In this document: piece after piece, positions 1 to 10,473 of the stretch | Layout of the letters: every line of letters starts with the position of its first letter | Position numbering within the stretch: the stretch's first letter is position 1 | NCBI RefSeq assembly: GCF_022539665.2 | Contig: NC_081334.1 | Location: forward strand, 7,534,424-7,598,423 | DNA length: 64,000 nt | Reading direction: 5' to 3' | From: Daphnia carinata | Lineage: Eukaryota; Arthropoda; Branchiopoda; Diplostraca; Daphniidae | Position numbers and translations under genes: made by a program | Notes under the pieces: generated by a model | What the model was told of the DNA's origin: nothing | Seen by the model: the letters and a program-made list of their open reading frames with translations, nothing else | Database searches by the model: none

Positions 1-91
1 CAATAGAAAGATAAACATATAGTTGTGAAAGACTGCATAAACATCCTAGACGATAACATATGATATGCGATAATAAAATATTTAGATATAT

Positions 92-157
92 CTCGTGGCT
101 CAATGTTAGAGCATCGGCGTTGCACGCTGAATGTCTGGGGATCGGTTCCCATACGAG
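92..157 (+). pseudogene. tRNA-Ala(TGC)-like remnant
   Basis: A cloverleaf-like stretch. Bases 92-97 (CTCGTG) pair with 152-157 (TACGAG) as an acceptor-like stem. GCTC/GAGC forms a D-stem, and TCGGC/GCTGA forms a 5 bp anticodon stem around the loop GTTGCAC, anticodon TGC. It is only 66 nt long, the spacing between acceptor and D-stem is missing, and the T-arm lacks a canonical TTCRANT loop. It is therefore more likely a decayed tRNA or the head of a tRNA-derived SINE than a working tRNA gene. Confidence 0.4.
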
Positions 158-239
158 TAAAACAAAATACAATATTACTTCATAAAATATCCAGATTGTT
201 CCTTGAATCTAAGTTGAAGAATTCAAAGAGTGTAATAAA

Positions 240-2300
240 TAATACTTACAGATAAACGATAAACCAATGGAAACAATGCTTACCATCAAAGGTGACGAAA
301 ACAATAAAGGTGAATTAAGCAAGCTAAATATAAAAAGTGTAACGTGAGAACACAGCGAATACAGACAAACGAATTTTGCAAAAAATATTATATAAAAATA
401 TTTTATTGACAATTCTCTGCACATTACAATTATTTTTGCAACTTTAAAAAGGCATAATAGCCCTTTCAAAAGTTGCCGTCAACCCAGGCAGGGGGAGACA
501 CTGCCTTGTTGACCCACCGAGGAGATTACCCGGTGATTGGCTAAGAGAAGCCGGAAGAAGAGCCGAAGATATGGAACATTTTTACTGGAGCGATTAACCT
601 TTAGTTCGGATTTGTGGATAGCCACGTCGCCCTCCGTGAACACATCATCGGACTAAGCGGACCCCCACGTCCCCTTTCCGGCCAGAGCCCTCCAAACCTC
701 GGTATATGTTATTTTTATATATACCGTACAGTAGGGGCATGACCCCCTACGGGCTTATTACGAGTCAAGGGGAAACGGGGCTACGGAAAGGAAGGGAGCC
801 CAGATATGCACTTCAATTTTTTAAATATCAAATACCGTCTCGGGAATCCGAATGAAGTATAGAAATATCATGTCATCCATCCAATCATTACAATTTATTC
901 AGTGTCATGCCCCAACCAAGAATTTTTTCAGATCCAATGTTACTATTAACCTACACTGAGAAAAGAAAAACAACACCATTAAGCATCTCAATTGTTGCTC
1001 ATGTGACTTACATGACTCATAGATTCAACTTCTGGCAGAAGCTAGGGAAAGGCCATACAAATTGTAGATGAAAATCATTGTATAAGGCTCTTGAAGGATA
1101 AAATAACACCCCTAGAATGTTGCATTGTTGATAGTTGTGTTCCCAGTATGCTGAAAATCCTTTCCTATTGGATAAATTTTTTTTTGTAGATTAGACATGG
1201 TTGGCAAAAAGGAGGAGAAAAGCTTCATCATAAATTCAAAAATTTCTCAAAAAAATTCCTTTCATACCTAAAGAGTCCATGTATGATGTTCATCGCTGCA
1301 ATGCCAGTGAAGTGAAACATCTTTAGGGCCATTTAAGTACCCAGCTTCACCAACACTCTGAGTGTAAAGGACAAGTTGTTCTTTAGCAAGAGAAGCAGAA
1401 TTATTTGAGGCTTCTAGCTACAACAGAACTATAAAGGATTGCTGTTACACAGGATTCATTCACACAAGATGGTACTTCTCATTAGACAATTTGCATACTC
1501 TATTACTTTACCTCATACCTTAATGGTAATGCACTTTCAGTGTTTTTCAACTGTAGGCTCACTCTTCCATCCTGTAACACTTCTAGACTTGACTTGATCC
1601 CCCACTAGAATTCTGTGAATGCAAAATAATAGCATTAAAAATACTGTTTCGATAGACAAAAAACCGAAAAGTACCTAATTCATGTTTTATGTTGAACTCA
1701 TGCTATTTCTGGGTTTCCGTACCACACCCATTTTCAGCCCAAATACGGTCCCACAATTGTTCAATTCCTTCGCTGCATGGACTTATTACTAACAATTCTT
1801 TTAGTGCAGCACTAACAGAATTTAACTTTAACACACTGTCAGGTGGTAGACTGAATAACTAAGCAATAAATAATTGTTTGTTAAAATTCTATACTTATTT
1901 TGAATTCTTATTTGAAAAGTTTAGGTACCTGACTGTGTTCGCCTAATGCCAATTCATCCTCATGTTCAGTTAGGGATGAGTTTGGAAAAACCTCCTTCAC
2001 TGTTTCGAAACTGTTCCATTCCAATTTGTTCTTTTCCCCTAGCTGAGCTTGTAGACTCAAAATTTGAGCTACAAAACACAAATGAATAAAAGCAAATAAA
2101 TAGAATCATTACGTATAAGCCCTTACCATCCTTAGCTTTGCTGTTATCTAATATTTTGTGTTGTTCCAATAATTAGGCCTGCAGCTTCATAATTTGATCT
2201 AATAAACAATAATTAATAATTGAAAACCAATATAATAATGTTTATACTTACCATCCTTTTGTTGTATTATCTTATCCATTTTTCAATTGTTCCTCCAGCC
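240..2300 (+). repeat. Dispersed repeat, copy A (interrupted)
   Basis: First of two diverged direct copies. It starts at the CTTACAGATAAACGATAAAC block near 243 and runs through a GC-richer core (about 480-820) containing CCCTACGGGCTTATTACGAG. It continues to the segment around 2170-2300 that matches 4610-4742. Relative to copy B it carries extra sequence at about 1800-2165, and its reading frames are broken by stops. The core has no domain I recognise. The family is unidentified; a non-autonomous transposon derivative is possible but not shown. Confidence 0.7.
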
Positions 2301-2314
2301 ACGCGTTGTTCTCC

Positions 2315-2793
2315 AGCATGGCCTACTATAATCACGGCCAGCAAACGCGCAATACCCCCTGCGCCTAAAACGAAATTGCCAGAGGGGTCTAATACCCCAA
2401 ACCGAGCTCCACTTTCCACTGTTTGGTAACTAACAAAGAATTGAAATGAGTGGGAAAAACAATGGAAAGTGGAACCTAGCGCCGCGCGTGGCCAGTTTAC
2501 TATAGGAAAGGAGAAAAAAAGAAAGATTTATGCTGGATTCGAACACGGGTCTCCCGCATTCCAACTGAAAGTTCTACCCATTACACCAAAGTTTTGATAG
2601 TTAAATTGCTACCGGGGCACTAGTAATTCGCCTCCTTTACCATTCAGTGGCAAAAGTCGGGGAAATCGGAATGGGTGGAATGAAGCTGCGGCAAGTGGAG
2701 TTCGATTTGGGGTATTAGGCCCCTCTGGCAATTTTAGTTTTAGGCGCAGGGGGTATTGCGCGTTTGCTGGCCGTGATTATAGTAGGCCATGCT
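2315..2793. mobile_element. Foldback/MITE-like element with ~100 bp inverted termini
   Basis: The left arm 2315-2413 is the near-perfect reverse complement of 2693-2793; both ends read AGCATGGCCTACTATAATCA inward. The flanks are similar direct repeats, CCAGCCACGCGTTGTTCTCC (2295-2314) and a 22 bp variant at 2794-2815, as expected of an imperfect duplication around an insertion. There is no transposase, and the interior is about 280 bp. Repeat copy B continues straight from its equivalent left flank into sequence like that right of the element, supporting insertion into copy A. The interior carries a tRNA-like stretch on the minus strand. Confidence 0.75.
2534..2588 (-). pseudogene. tRNA-like A/B-box sequence inside the foldback element
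   Basis: Read on the minus strand it starts TGGTGTAATGGGTAGAAC (A-box-like) and ends GTGTTCGAATCC (B-box-like), with spacing like a tRNA's internal promoter. The anticodon and T stems do not pair well, so it is not a credible functional tRNA. It could be a degenerate tRNA or RNA polymerase III promoter carried by the element. Confidence 0.4.
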
Positions 2794-3047
2794 CCAGCCA
2801 CACGTTATTCTCTCCATCCATGCGAATGGCATCCAATGGACTGAAATTGCCTACGCCAGTAATAACGAGTCTGAGCGGTAGATGGCTACGTGTCGGAAAA
2901 AAAGAAAAAAGTGTGATTTTTTTTTTTTTTGGCGAAATTTTTTTTTTTTTTTTTTGTGTAAAATGGATTGCCATAATAGCTATGGCATATGGCAATCCGT
3001 TTTACATAAAAAAAAAAAAAAAAATGTCGATCCCTGGATAATAATTA

Positions 3048-4742
3048 AATGCTTACAGATAAACGATAAACCAATGGAAACAATGCTTACCATCACAGGT
3101 GACAAAAACAAATAAAAGTGATTGAGCAAGCTAAATAAAAAAAAAAGTTGATCAATGTAATGTGTGAACACAGACAATGAAAGAAACAAATTTTGCAAAA
3201 AAAAATTTTATAAAAAAATTTATTGACAATTCTCTGCACATTACAATTATTTTTGCAACTTTAAAAAGGCACAATAGCCCTTTCAAAAGTAGCCGTCAAC
3301 CCAGGCAGGGGGAGACACTGCCTTGTTGACCCACCGGGGAGATTACCCGGTGATTGGCTAAGAGAAGCCGGAAGAAGAGCCGAAGATATGGAACATTTTT
3401 ACTGGAGCGATTAACCTTTAGTTCGGATTTGTGGGTAACCACGTCGCCCTCCGTGAACACATCATTGGACTAAGCGGACCCCCACGTCCCCTTTCCGGCC
3501 AGAGCCCTCCAAACCTCGGCATATGTTATTTTTATATATACCGTACAGTAGGGGCATGACCCCCTACGGGCTTATTACAAGTCAAGGGGAAACGGGGCTA
3601 CGGAAAGGAAGGGAGCCCAGATATGCACTTCAATTTTTTAAATATCAAATACCGTCTGGGGAATCCGAATTAAGTATAGAAATGTCATGTCATCCATCCA
3701 ATCAATACAATTTATTCAGTGTCTTGCCCCAACCAAGAATCTTTTCAGATCCAATGTTACTATTAACCTATATTGAGAAAAGAAAAACAACACCGTTAAA
3801 CATATCAATTGTTGATCATGTAACTTACATGACTCATAGATTCAACTTCTGGTGGAAGCTTGGGAAAGGACATACAAATTGCACATTAACATCATTGTAT
3901 AAGGCTCTTGAATATAAACTAGCACCTGTAGAATGTTGCATTGTTGATAGTTGTGTTCCCAGTACATGAAAATCCTTTCCTACTGGATAATTTTATTTTT
4001 AGATTACACATGGTTGGCAAAAAGCAGGAGAAATGCTTTGTCATAAATTCAAAAAATTTTCAAGAAAATTCCTTTCATACCTAAAAAGTCCATGCATGAT
4101 GTTCATCGCTGCAATGCCAACGAAATGAAACATCTTTAGGGCCATTTAAGTACCCAGTTTCACCAACACTGTAAATGTAAAGGACCAGTTGTTTAGCCAG
4201 AGAAGTAGAATTATTTGAGGCTTCTAGCTGTGACAGAACTATAAAGGATTGCTGTTGTAGCAGATTCATTAACACAAGATGGTACTTCTCATTAGACAAT
4301 TTGCATTACTCTATTACTTTACCTCACACCTTAACGGTAATGCACTCTCAGTGTTTTTTCAACTACAGGCTGACTCTTCCATCCTGTAACATTTCCAGAC
4401 TTGACTTGGTCCCCCGCTAAAATTCTGTGAATGCAAAATAATAGCATTAAAAATACTTTTTCGATAGACAAAGAACCGGGAAGTACCTAATTCATGTTTT
4501 AGGTTGAACTCGTGCCATTTCTGGGTTTCCGTACCACACCCATTTTTGGCCCAAATACGGTCCCACAATTGTTCAGTTCCATCGCTGCATGGACTGATTA
4601 CGAACAATAATTGAGCCTGCAGGTTCATAATTAGAGCTAAAAAACAATAATTAATAATTGAAAACTAATATAATAATCTTTGTACTTACCATTCTTATCT
4701 TTTATTATCTTATCCATTTTAACATATTTTTCTCCAGCCACG
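3048..4742 (+). repeat. Dispersed repeat, copy B
   Basis: Second copy of the repeat at 240-2300, collinear with it over about 1.6 kb with point differences and small indels. An open frame of 148 codons lies at 3523-3969 in this copy, but the corresponding frame in copy A contains stops and the predicted protein matches no family I know, so I do not call it a gene. The segment 4735-4915 (containing GACCGGTAGATGGCTATGGG and GGATTGCCATA) also matches 2792-3000, so the repeat unit extends past 4742. Confidence 0.7.
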
Positions 4743-5529
4743 CTACTCGACTAACTGACAATGGGATCCAATGGACTCAAATTGACATTCCTGTAATAAC
4801 GATTCTGACCGGTAGATGGCTATGGGTCGAAAGAAAAAGAAAAAAGTGTGATTTTTTTTCCCGAATTTTTTTTTTTTTTTTTTGTGTAAAACGGATTGCC
4901 ATAAAAAACTATGGTCCCAATGAAAAAATAAACTTGATTTTCGTAATTTTCGTTGAATTCTGAATCGACACCCTTTATTTTTAATTATATCTAGAATTTT
5001 GTCAAAAATGAAAAGTGGGAAGGCTATACGGCTATACCCTTCTCACTTTTGTCAAAACTCCCCCAAAACGACACCTCGTGGAATTCAACGAAAATCATAC
5101 ATTTTATTCAGAATTGAACGCGGATTTTCAAAAATGGATTAGTTTTTCGTCAGCCTAGCCATTTAAAAAATAAACGGATTCCCATATCCCGTTTCATACT
5201 TAGGGAACACTTACAGAAAGTCCATTTGTGGATCGCCTAGTTGGGCCATAGATATCGGTATAATTACCATGTACGACTAGATTAAACCAGCAAAGAGAAA
5301 AAAACAAATGTTAATACTCAGCCGCGATGGTGTGTGATCGGTATAACCAAAAATTACGAAAGGTGCCTAGCATTTGAATTTTTTGAAGGAAACCTATTTG
5401 CACTTGTAATAATATTGTTGTGCGTCCCAACGCAATTTAATATTTCCGTCTCGGAATGTCACCTATAAATGCAATATAGGGATTCATTGTTTGTACAAAG
5501 AAATATTGTCTACAGTGGGAACCGTAATT

Positions 5530-5612
5530 CAATTCTCTGGCACAGAGGATCCAGACGTGACTCGAACTCTTGACTATCGGTTCCCGTGGTCAGACGATCT
5601 ACCTCAGAGCTA
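5530..5612 (-). pseudogene. tRNA-like / SINE-like A and B boxes
   Basis: The minus strand reads GCTCTGAGGTAGATCGTCTG (A-box-like) and, 30 bases later, GAGTTCGAGTCACG (B-box-like). Anticodon and T stems are poorly formed. It is probably the head of a tRNA-derived SINE or a decayed tRNA. The rest of 5.0-7.3 kb is AT-rich repeat-like DNA without a supportable gene. Confidence 0.35.
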
Positions 5613-7320
5613 TTAGTATTACGTAATTTTCCGTAGCGTGCCAGTACGGTACAGCGTAACGTAACATAAGAAAAAATCAGGCTTATTTTTTAGTCGGGCT
5701 TATTTTTAAACCTGACTGTACATCAGATGGCCGTGCATGATAAGGTTATAATAATAGCACGAGGTATATCTTCATGCTATGAACTATACTTATCAGGTAT
5801 ACCTTCCAATTAGTGTGATACATAATGCTAGTAGTCTCTGTTAACGAAGTAGTGTTATAAGTATATGCAACTCGCGCAATCAACCAATAGTGAAATAGCA
5901 AAACAAACACGAAAAAAGCCGCCACCCCATTTCATTTATGATCGAAATGCTTAAAATGTTTGGAATATTCATGTTCATTTTTTACTTTTCGCCAAGTTGA
6001 AAAATATATATACCGGAAGTGACCGGAAGTAGCCTATATCTCCAGAAATACTGGGCCCACAACAAAACAAATATGATTTTCGTGATTCTCGTGAAATTTA
6101 AGGTGTGTCTGACCTATTTTGACCTGTTTTTGGCGAAAAGTCCAATTGGGCCAAAATCGCGATTTTTCCTGAACTCTCTTTGGTTCAGGGAAATTTGCGA
6201 TTTTTGAAGATTTTCGGGTATTTCCTCCTGACACATGGATTCGACCCCAAATTTCACGAGGATTACGAAAATGTGGTTCTTTTTTCATTTAGACCAACAG
6301 ATAGTGAGTTATTAGGCATTTTCCAACCAGAAGTTATACTGAAAGTTAAAATTTCGAAAATTTTAAAAATGAACTATGTTTTCCTTTACAAGTTACAAAA
6401 GATCTGTGTAGTTTCAAACATAAACTATAGTAAATTAACATAACATGGCCTTTCAAAGTTCTTAAAGTTCAGTTTTAAGGTACGACCTGTAACCACTTCA
6501 AAGCAATACAACACACATAATAAGCGACACAAATGTTTCAAAACCATTCCCTTAATTTGATAGCCATTAGAATTAAGGTGATAGTGGAACAGATATGGTA
6601 ATTACCGGAAAAAATAAACGGGAGATCCAATTCTTGCGGAATATTGATAGCAAATAGCACATCTTGTTAGAATTTCTTGAAGGTCCAACAAAAAAATCTT
6701 CTGTTACAGACTGTGAATATTTTGTTGCATTGGGAAATGACTGCTATCCATGGAGTTTTTGCATTAACATGCAGGCATGAACATCTGCATTTAAATCCAT
6801 AAATAAGTTACAATTGATTCACAAAGTAATAAAATCATGCAACAAACCACGATATGTGCAGAGTACCCAACAGAACACATCTGTTACTTTTAACTCCACT
6901 ACTGGATATGTTTACTAATAAAGCAGAATAAGATTAACATGTTGCAAATGTAAAAGTACAACATGAGACCTGGTTTTCCAAAAGTATGTTAATATTACCT
7001 CATTCTAAGCCCACGTGCAACGCCTGACATTTCGTTTAGGTAACGAAGCAGTGCAATATTTGCACATGGATAATAGCGCTGGAGGTAAAAACAACAAAAA
7101 AAACAGAAATGACGATACCGTTCAGACGAGGGAAACTCACGTACATGTTGTCAACGTAAAAACAAAGTAAACAATGAGAATTACATGACAACAAAAAATA
7201 ATAATAGTTCGATTTCAGACGCTGATGAATCTGCAGCGCCATCTAGTGGAAATACAGTTTGGACAGGTTTTTAAAAATAAGCCCGAAAAAATAAGCTCGA
7301 CAAAACAAGCCCGACTTTTC

Positions 7321-7405
7321 ATCTTGACCGGTAGATGGCGATAGCAGTGAAACAGAAAAAAAGGCGGATATTTTTTTATTTTTGAGTGAAACGGATTGCC
7401 ATATA
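7321..7405 (+). repeat. Fragment of the 2.8/4.8 kb repeat
   Basis: It contains GACCGGTAGATGGCGATAGC followed by a purine/pyrimidine run and ACGGATTGCCATA, the same order as in 2870-3000 and 4800-4910. This is a third, shorter copy of the 3' part of the dispersed repeat. The stretch 7.4-8.2 kb around it holds nothing I can identify. Confidence 0.5.
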
Positions 7406-8462
7406 ACATAGCCTTCTTACTTTTTCATTTTTGCCCAAATTTCAAATTTGGCTTAAATTACATGATTTCAATGCAGAATGGAATGTTAATCACGATTATA
7501 TGCTCGGCTCTACAAAGAATTAAATAACAATACCAATTAATGAGCTATTTGCGATGTGATGCAACATTTAGTGGTGTACGAAACCTAACCATTTCGACCG
7601 AAGTTGAACGAAGATTCCGGATTTCAGGACAGGTTGGAATAAAAATAACTGAATTTGAAATGAATTGAACAATGCTTTTGCTTAAAACCTGCAAAAACTG
7701 AATCAAGCATAATATTTCCATACCAGAGCTATGATTGATTACTCCATCTCAAATAATTTGCTTATTTTGTATTTGTTAAACATCCTTTTTGCTTTGTTAT
7801 AATTATTATTTTCATCATCAACACGTTTCTTAGTCTATGTGCAGCAACACTCACAAAGAAGGAAAGGGGAAGGGAGAGGCGATTCGACGGAAGGGAATAT
7901 CATGTTGGGATAGAATACTTAATCGTAAATAGAATGCTGATTATTGTCGTCAGAAATGGCAGAAATGAAAAAAAAAAAAAGAGAAATACACACTGCACGA
8001 TTGGCCAAACACTTAATGGTGGATTCACGCCAGCGGATTTGTTTCTGATGTCCGAAGTGGGAAAGTTGAAAAAGGCACAAGTCAAAGATAACGATTCAAT
8101 CACTGCAGAGCAAATAAACTGTTGATTATTTATGGCTGGAAAGAACAAAATAATATTAAACTGGGGAAAAAAATTATAAAAAGCAAAACTCTTCGTGTGT
8201 CAAAACAACAGTCGAAGAGAGGGCGGAAAATTAACAACCGAAACGATTAGTAAAAAAAAAAAAAACAAAACAAAAAAGAACAGAACCAAAAACGTGTTTG
8301 TGTGTGTGTGTGTGTTTGAATAAAAGCTATCAATCCAAGCCTACATTCTTCTTGGCAAAGAGAAAGACTACCCCGATCTGCAAGAACTGAAGTGAAAAGA
8401 GATATATAAAGAGAAAAATAAAAACTGCTTGGCACGTTCCTCGGCAGGGGAGAGAGGGATTA

Positions 8463-8506
<44 letters not shown>
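8463..8506. repeat. (CAT)n microsatellite
   Basis: About 14-15 uninterrupted CAT units, lying just downstream of the Limpet poly(A) signals on the minus strand. It is likely length-polymorphic. Confidence 0.9.
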
Positions 8507-8648
8507 ATAGTATTATCGCCAGCTTTTCCACATTGCTTTAAATAACGGATCAATTAACAAAATGGGAAAAACAAACCCAACAAAACAAACGAAAAACTGT
8601 TTTCGTGTCTGCGGCTACCAACGCTTTTACAATACGCCCAAATGTTTC

Positions 8649-8661
8649 TTTATTATTTATT
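8649..8661 (-). terminator. Limpet poly(A) signals
   Basis: Two AATAAA hexamers on the minus strand (8649-8654 and 8656-8661), about 190-200 bp after the Limpet stop codon at 8850. No other candidate lies closer to the stop. Confidence 0.5.
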
Positions 8662-8849
8662 ACGTTAACTTATGTCATTCCATCTTTCCCTCGCCCCTTT
8701 TTTTTTTCGTTTTTGGTCACCGGTCCAATGAAAAACGATTATTAGAATTCCCGTTTTTTTCCCCTCTCCCCGCCCTCCAGGAACTGCTGCTGCGAAAAAA
8801 ATTAAGAAGTAAAAAAAAAAAAAAAAAACAAACAAACAACTTTGTTCAT

Positions 8850-10442
8850 TTAGAGAACGCGCTGTTTTGCGCATTCGGGACAGAGGATGTCGGCACCATC
8901 AGTGATGAATCCTTTACCGACCAGAGACGCGTTGCAACTAGCGCACTGGAAGCAATCGTTGTGCCAATGGCGGTCTTCGAAAGAGATGAATCGGGTGCCG
9001 CCAATACCTTGGACCGCAAAAGAAAATTGCATAATCACTTGGGAAACTTTGCAACAAAAGAAAGTTAACAAACGAAAAAAAATTCTCACCGGTGATTGGC
9101 TTAGTGCAAGCGGTGCAACGCTTAGCAAAGAGTTCTCCGAAACATTCGGCGCAGTAAGGTTTCTCATCTTTGGAAGTGAATCGCTGTCCGGCCAAAGACT
9201 TGTCGCAATGAGTGCAGGTGAAGCACTCACGATGCCAAGGGTCGTTCTTGTAAGTTACTCCGCCGGTCGTGATGATCTTTACGGTGACAGACAACAACAA
9301 AGAAAACAAAAAAAAATAAATAATCAGCAATCAAATGTTATCCGTAGCGAAGAAAAGAAAAACGGGGCGTACCTTGGTGCATTTGACGCAACGAGTGGCG
9401 AACTTTTCTTCGTAACATCCGGAACAGTAAATATCTTGCTCACGCGGGATGAACGATTTGGTGCCGATGGGCGTCTTGCACACGAAGCAACTGAAACATT
9501 TTTCGTGCCACTGTCGGCTCTTGTATTCCATCTTCTTGGTTCCTGTGCGCGCGGGCCATCCCAGAACGAGAGATACACGTGAATAAACATGACATTAGCA
9601 AACAAAAATGTGGCGTAATCACAATAAGCACGCAGCGAATCGAGCACTGAATGATAAAAAAAAAAAGCGCAGGGGGACGACATGGGTGGGAATATCAATC
9701 GTTGATAACGCAGATGTAGGTTCGTTTTTTCTTTTTTTTTGTCCCCCCCCCCCCCGTCCAATTTGTACCTTTGGGTTGACTTTTGGGATCTTCGTAAACG
9801 CAATTAGACTTTGCCGTGCACAAGAAATCATCGCCGAATTCAGGTGTTAGGATGGCCGTCACCGTATCGACATCTTCGTCCGACGAAGACGATTTCGATT
9901 TGGCATCAGGTTCGCCACTTTTTCTAGACCCTTTCAAATGCAATTTCCTCTGAATGTCTTTCTCCAATTGGTTGAGTTCTCGTTCGTAATTTTCAGCCAT
10001 ATTCCCTCAGTTGCTGGCGGAGTGCGGCTTTTTACGACACGGCGAAACACACAACAACAAAACAAAACAAAAACTCCCGAAAATTTCGACTGGTGTCGAC
10101 CGAGTGACTGGAGCTAGTGACTTTTTGACTGTATATGGACTCGGACTGTGTGCTGCAGCAGCACAGGCAAATGCAACACGCAGCGCCGTCACCGACGTTA
10201 TCGCGGACGGGTCATTATTGCACGCTGCCCCACATCCATGGCTTTATCACTTACTCCCCGCCTCTTTTTTCTCCTACCCTTACGGCAACGCTCCATTCTA
10301 CTGTTTTCCATTTTCTCTTTCTTTTTTTTTTTTTTTTTTTTCCTTTCTTACTCGACTTCTCCTTTCTATTCATTCCCTTTTTGTGTGTCTCTTAGTCCAA
10401 AAATAATAAAGTTCGAAAATTGAAATAAGCGAGTCTCACACA

Positions 10443-10473
<31 letters not shown>

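Noticed and set aside
3523-3969. 148-codon open frame in repeat copy B
   Set aside because: The same frame is interrupted in copy A and the protein has no recognisable domain; treated as repeat sequence.
8281-8330. Possible CRISPR or tandem array from short GT and CAT repeats
   Set aside because: Simple microsatellites in a eukaryotic locus; no spacers or direct-repeat pattern.
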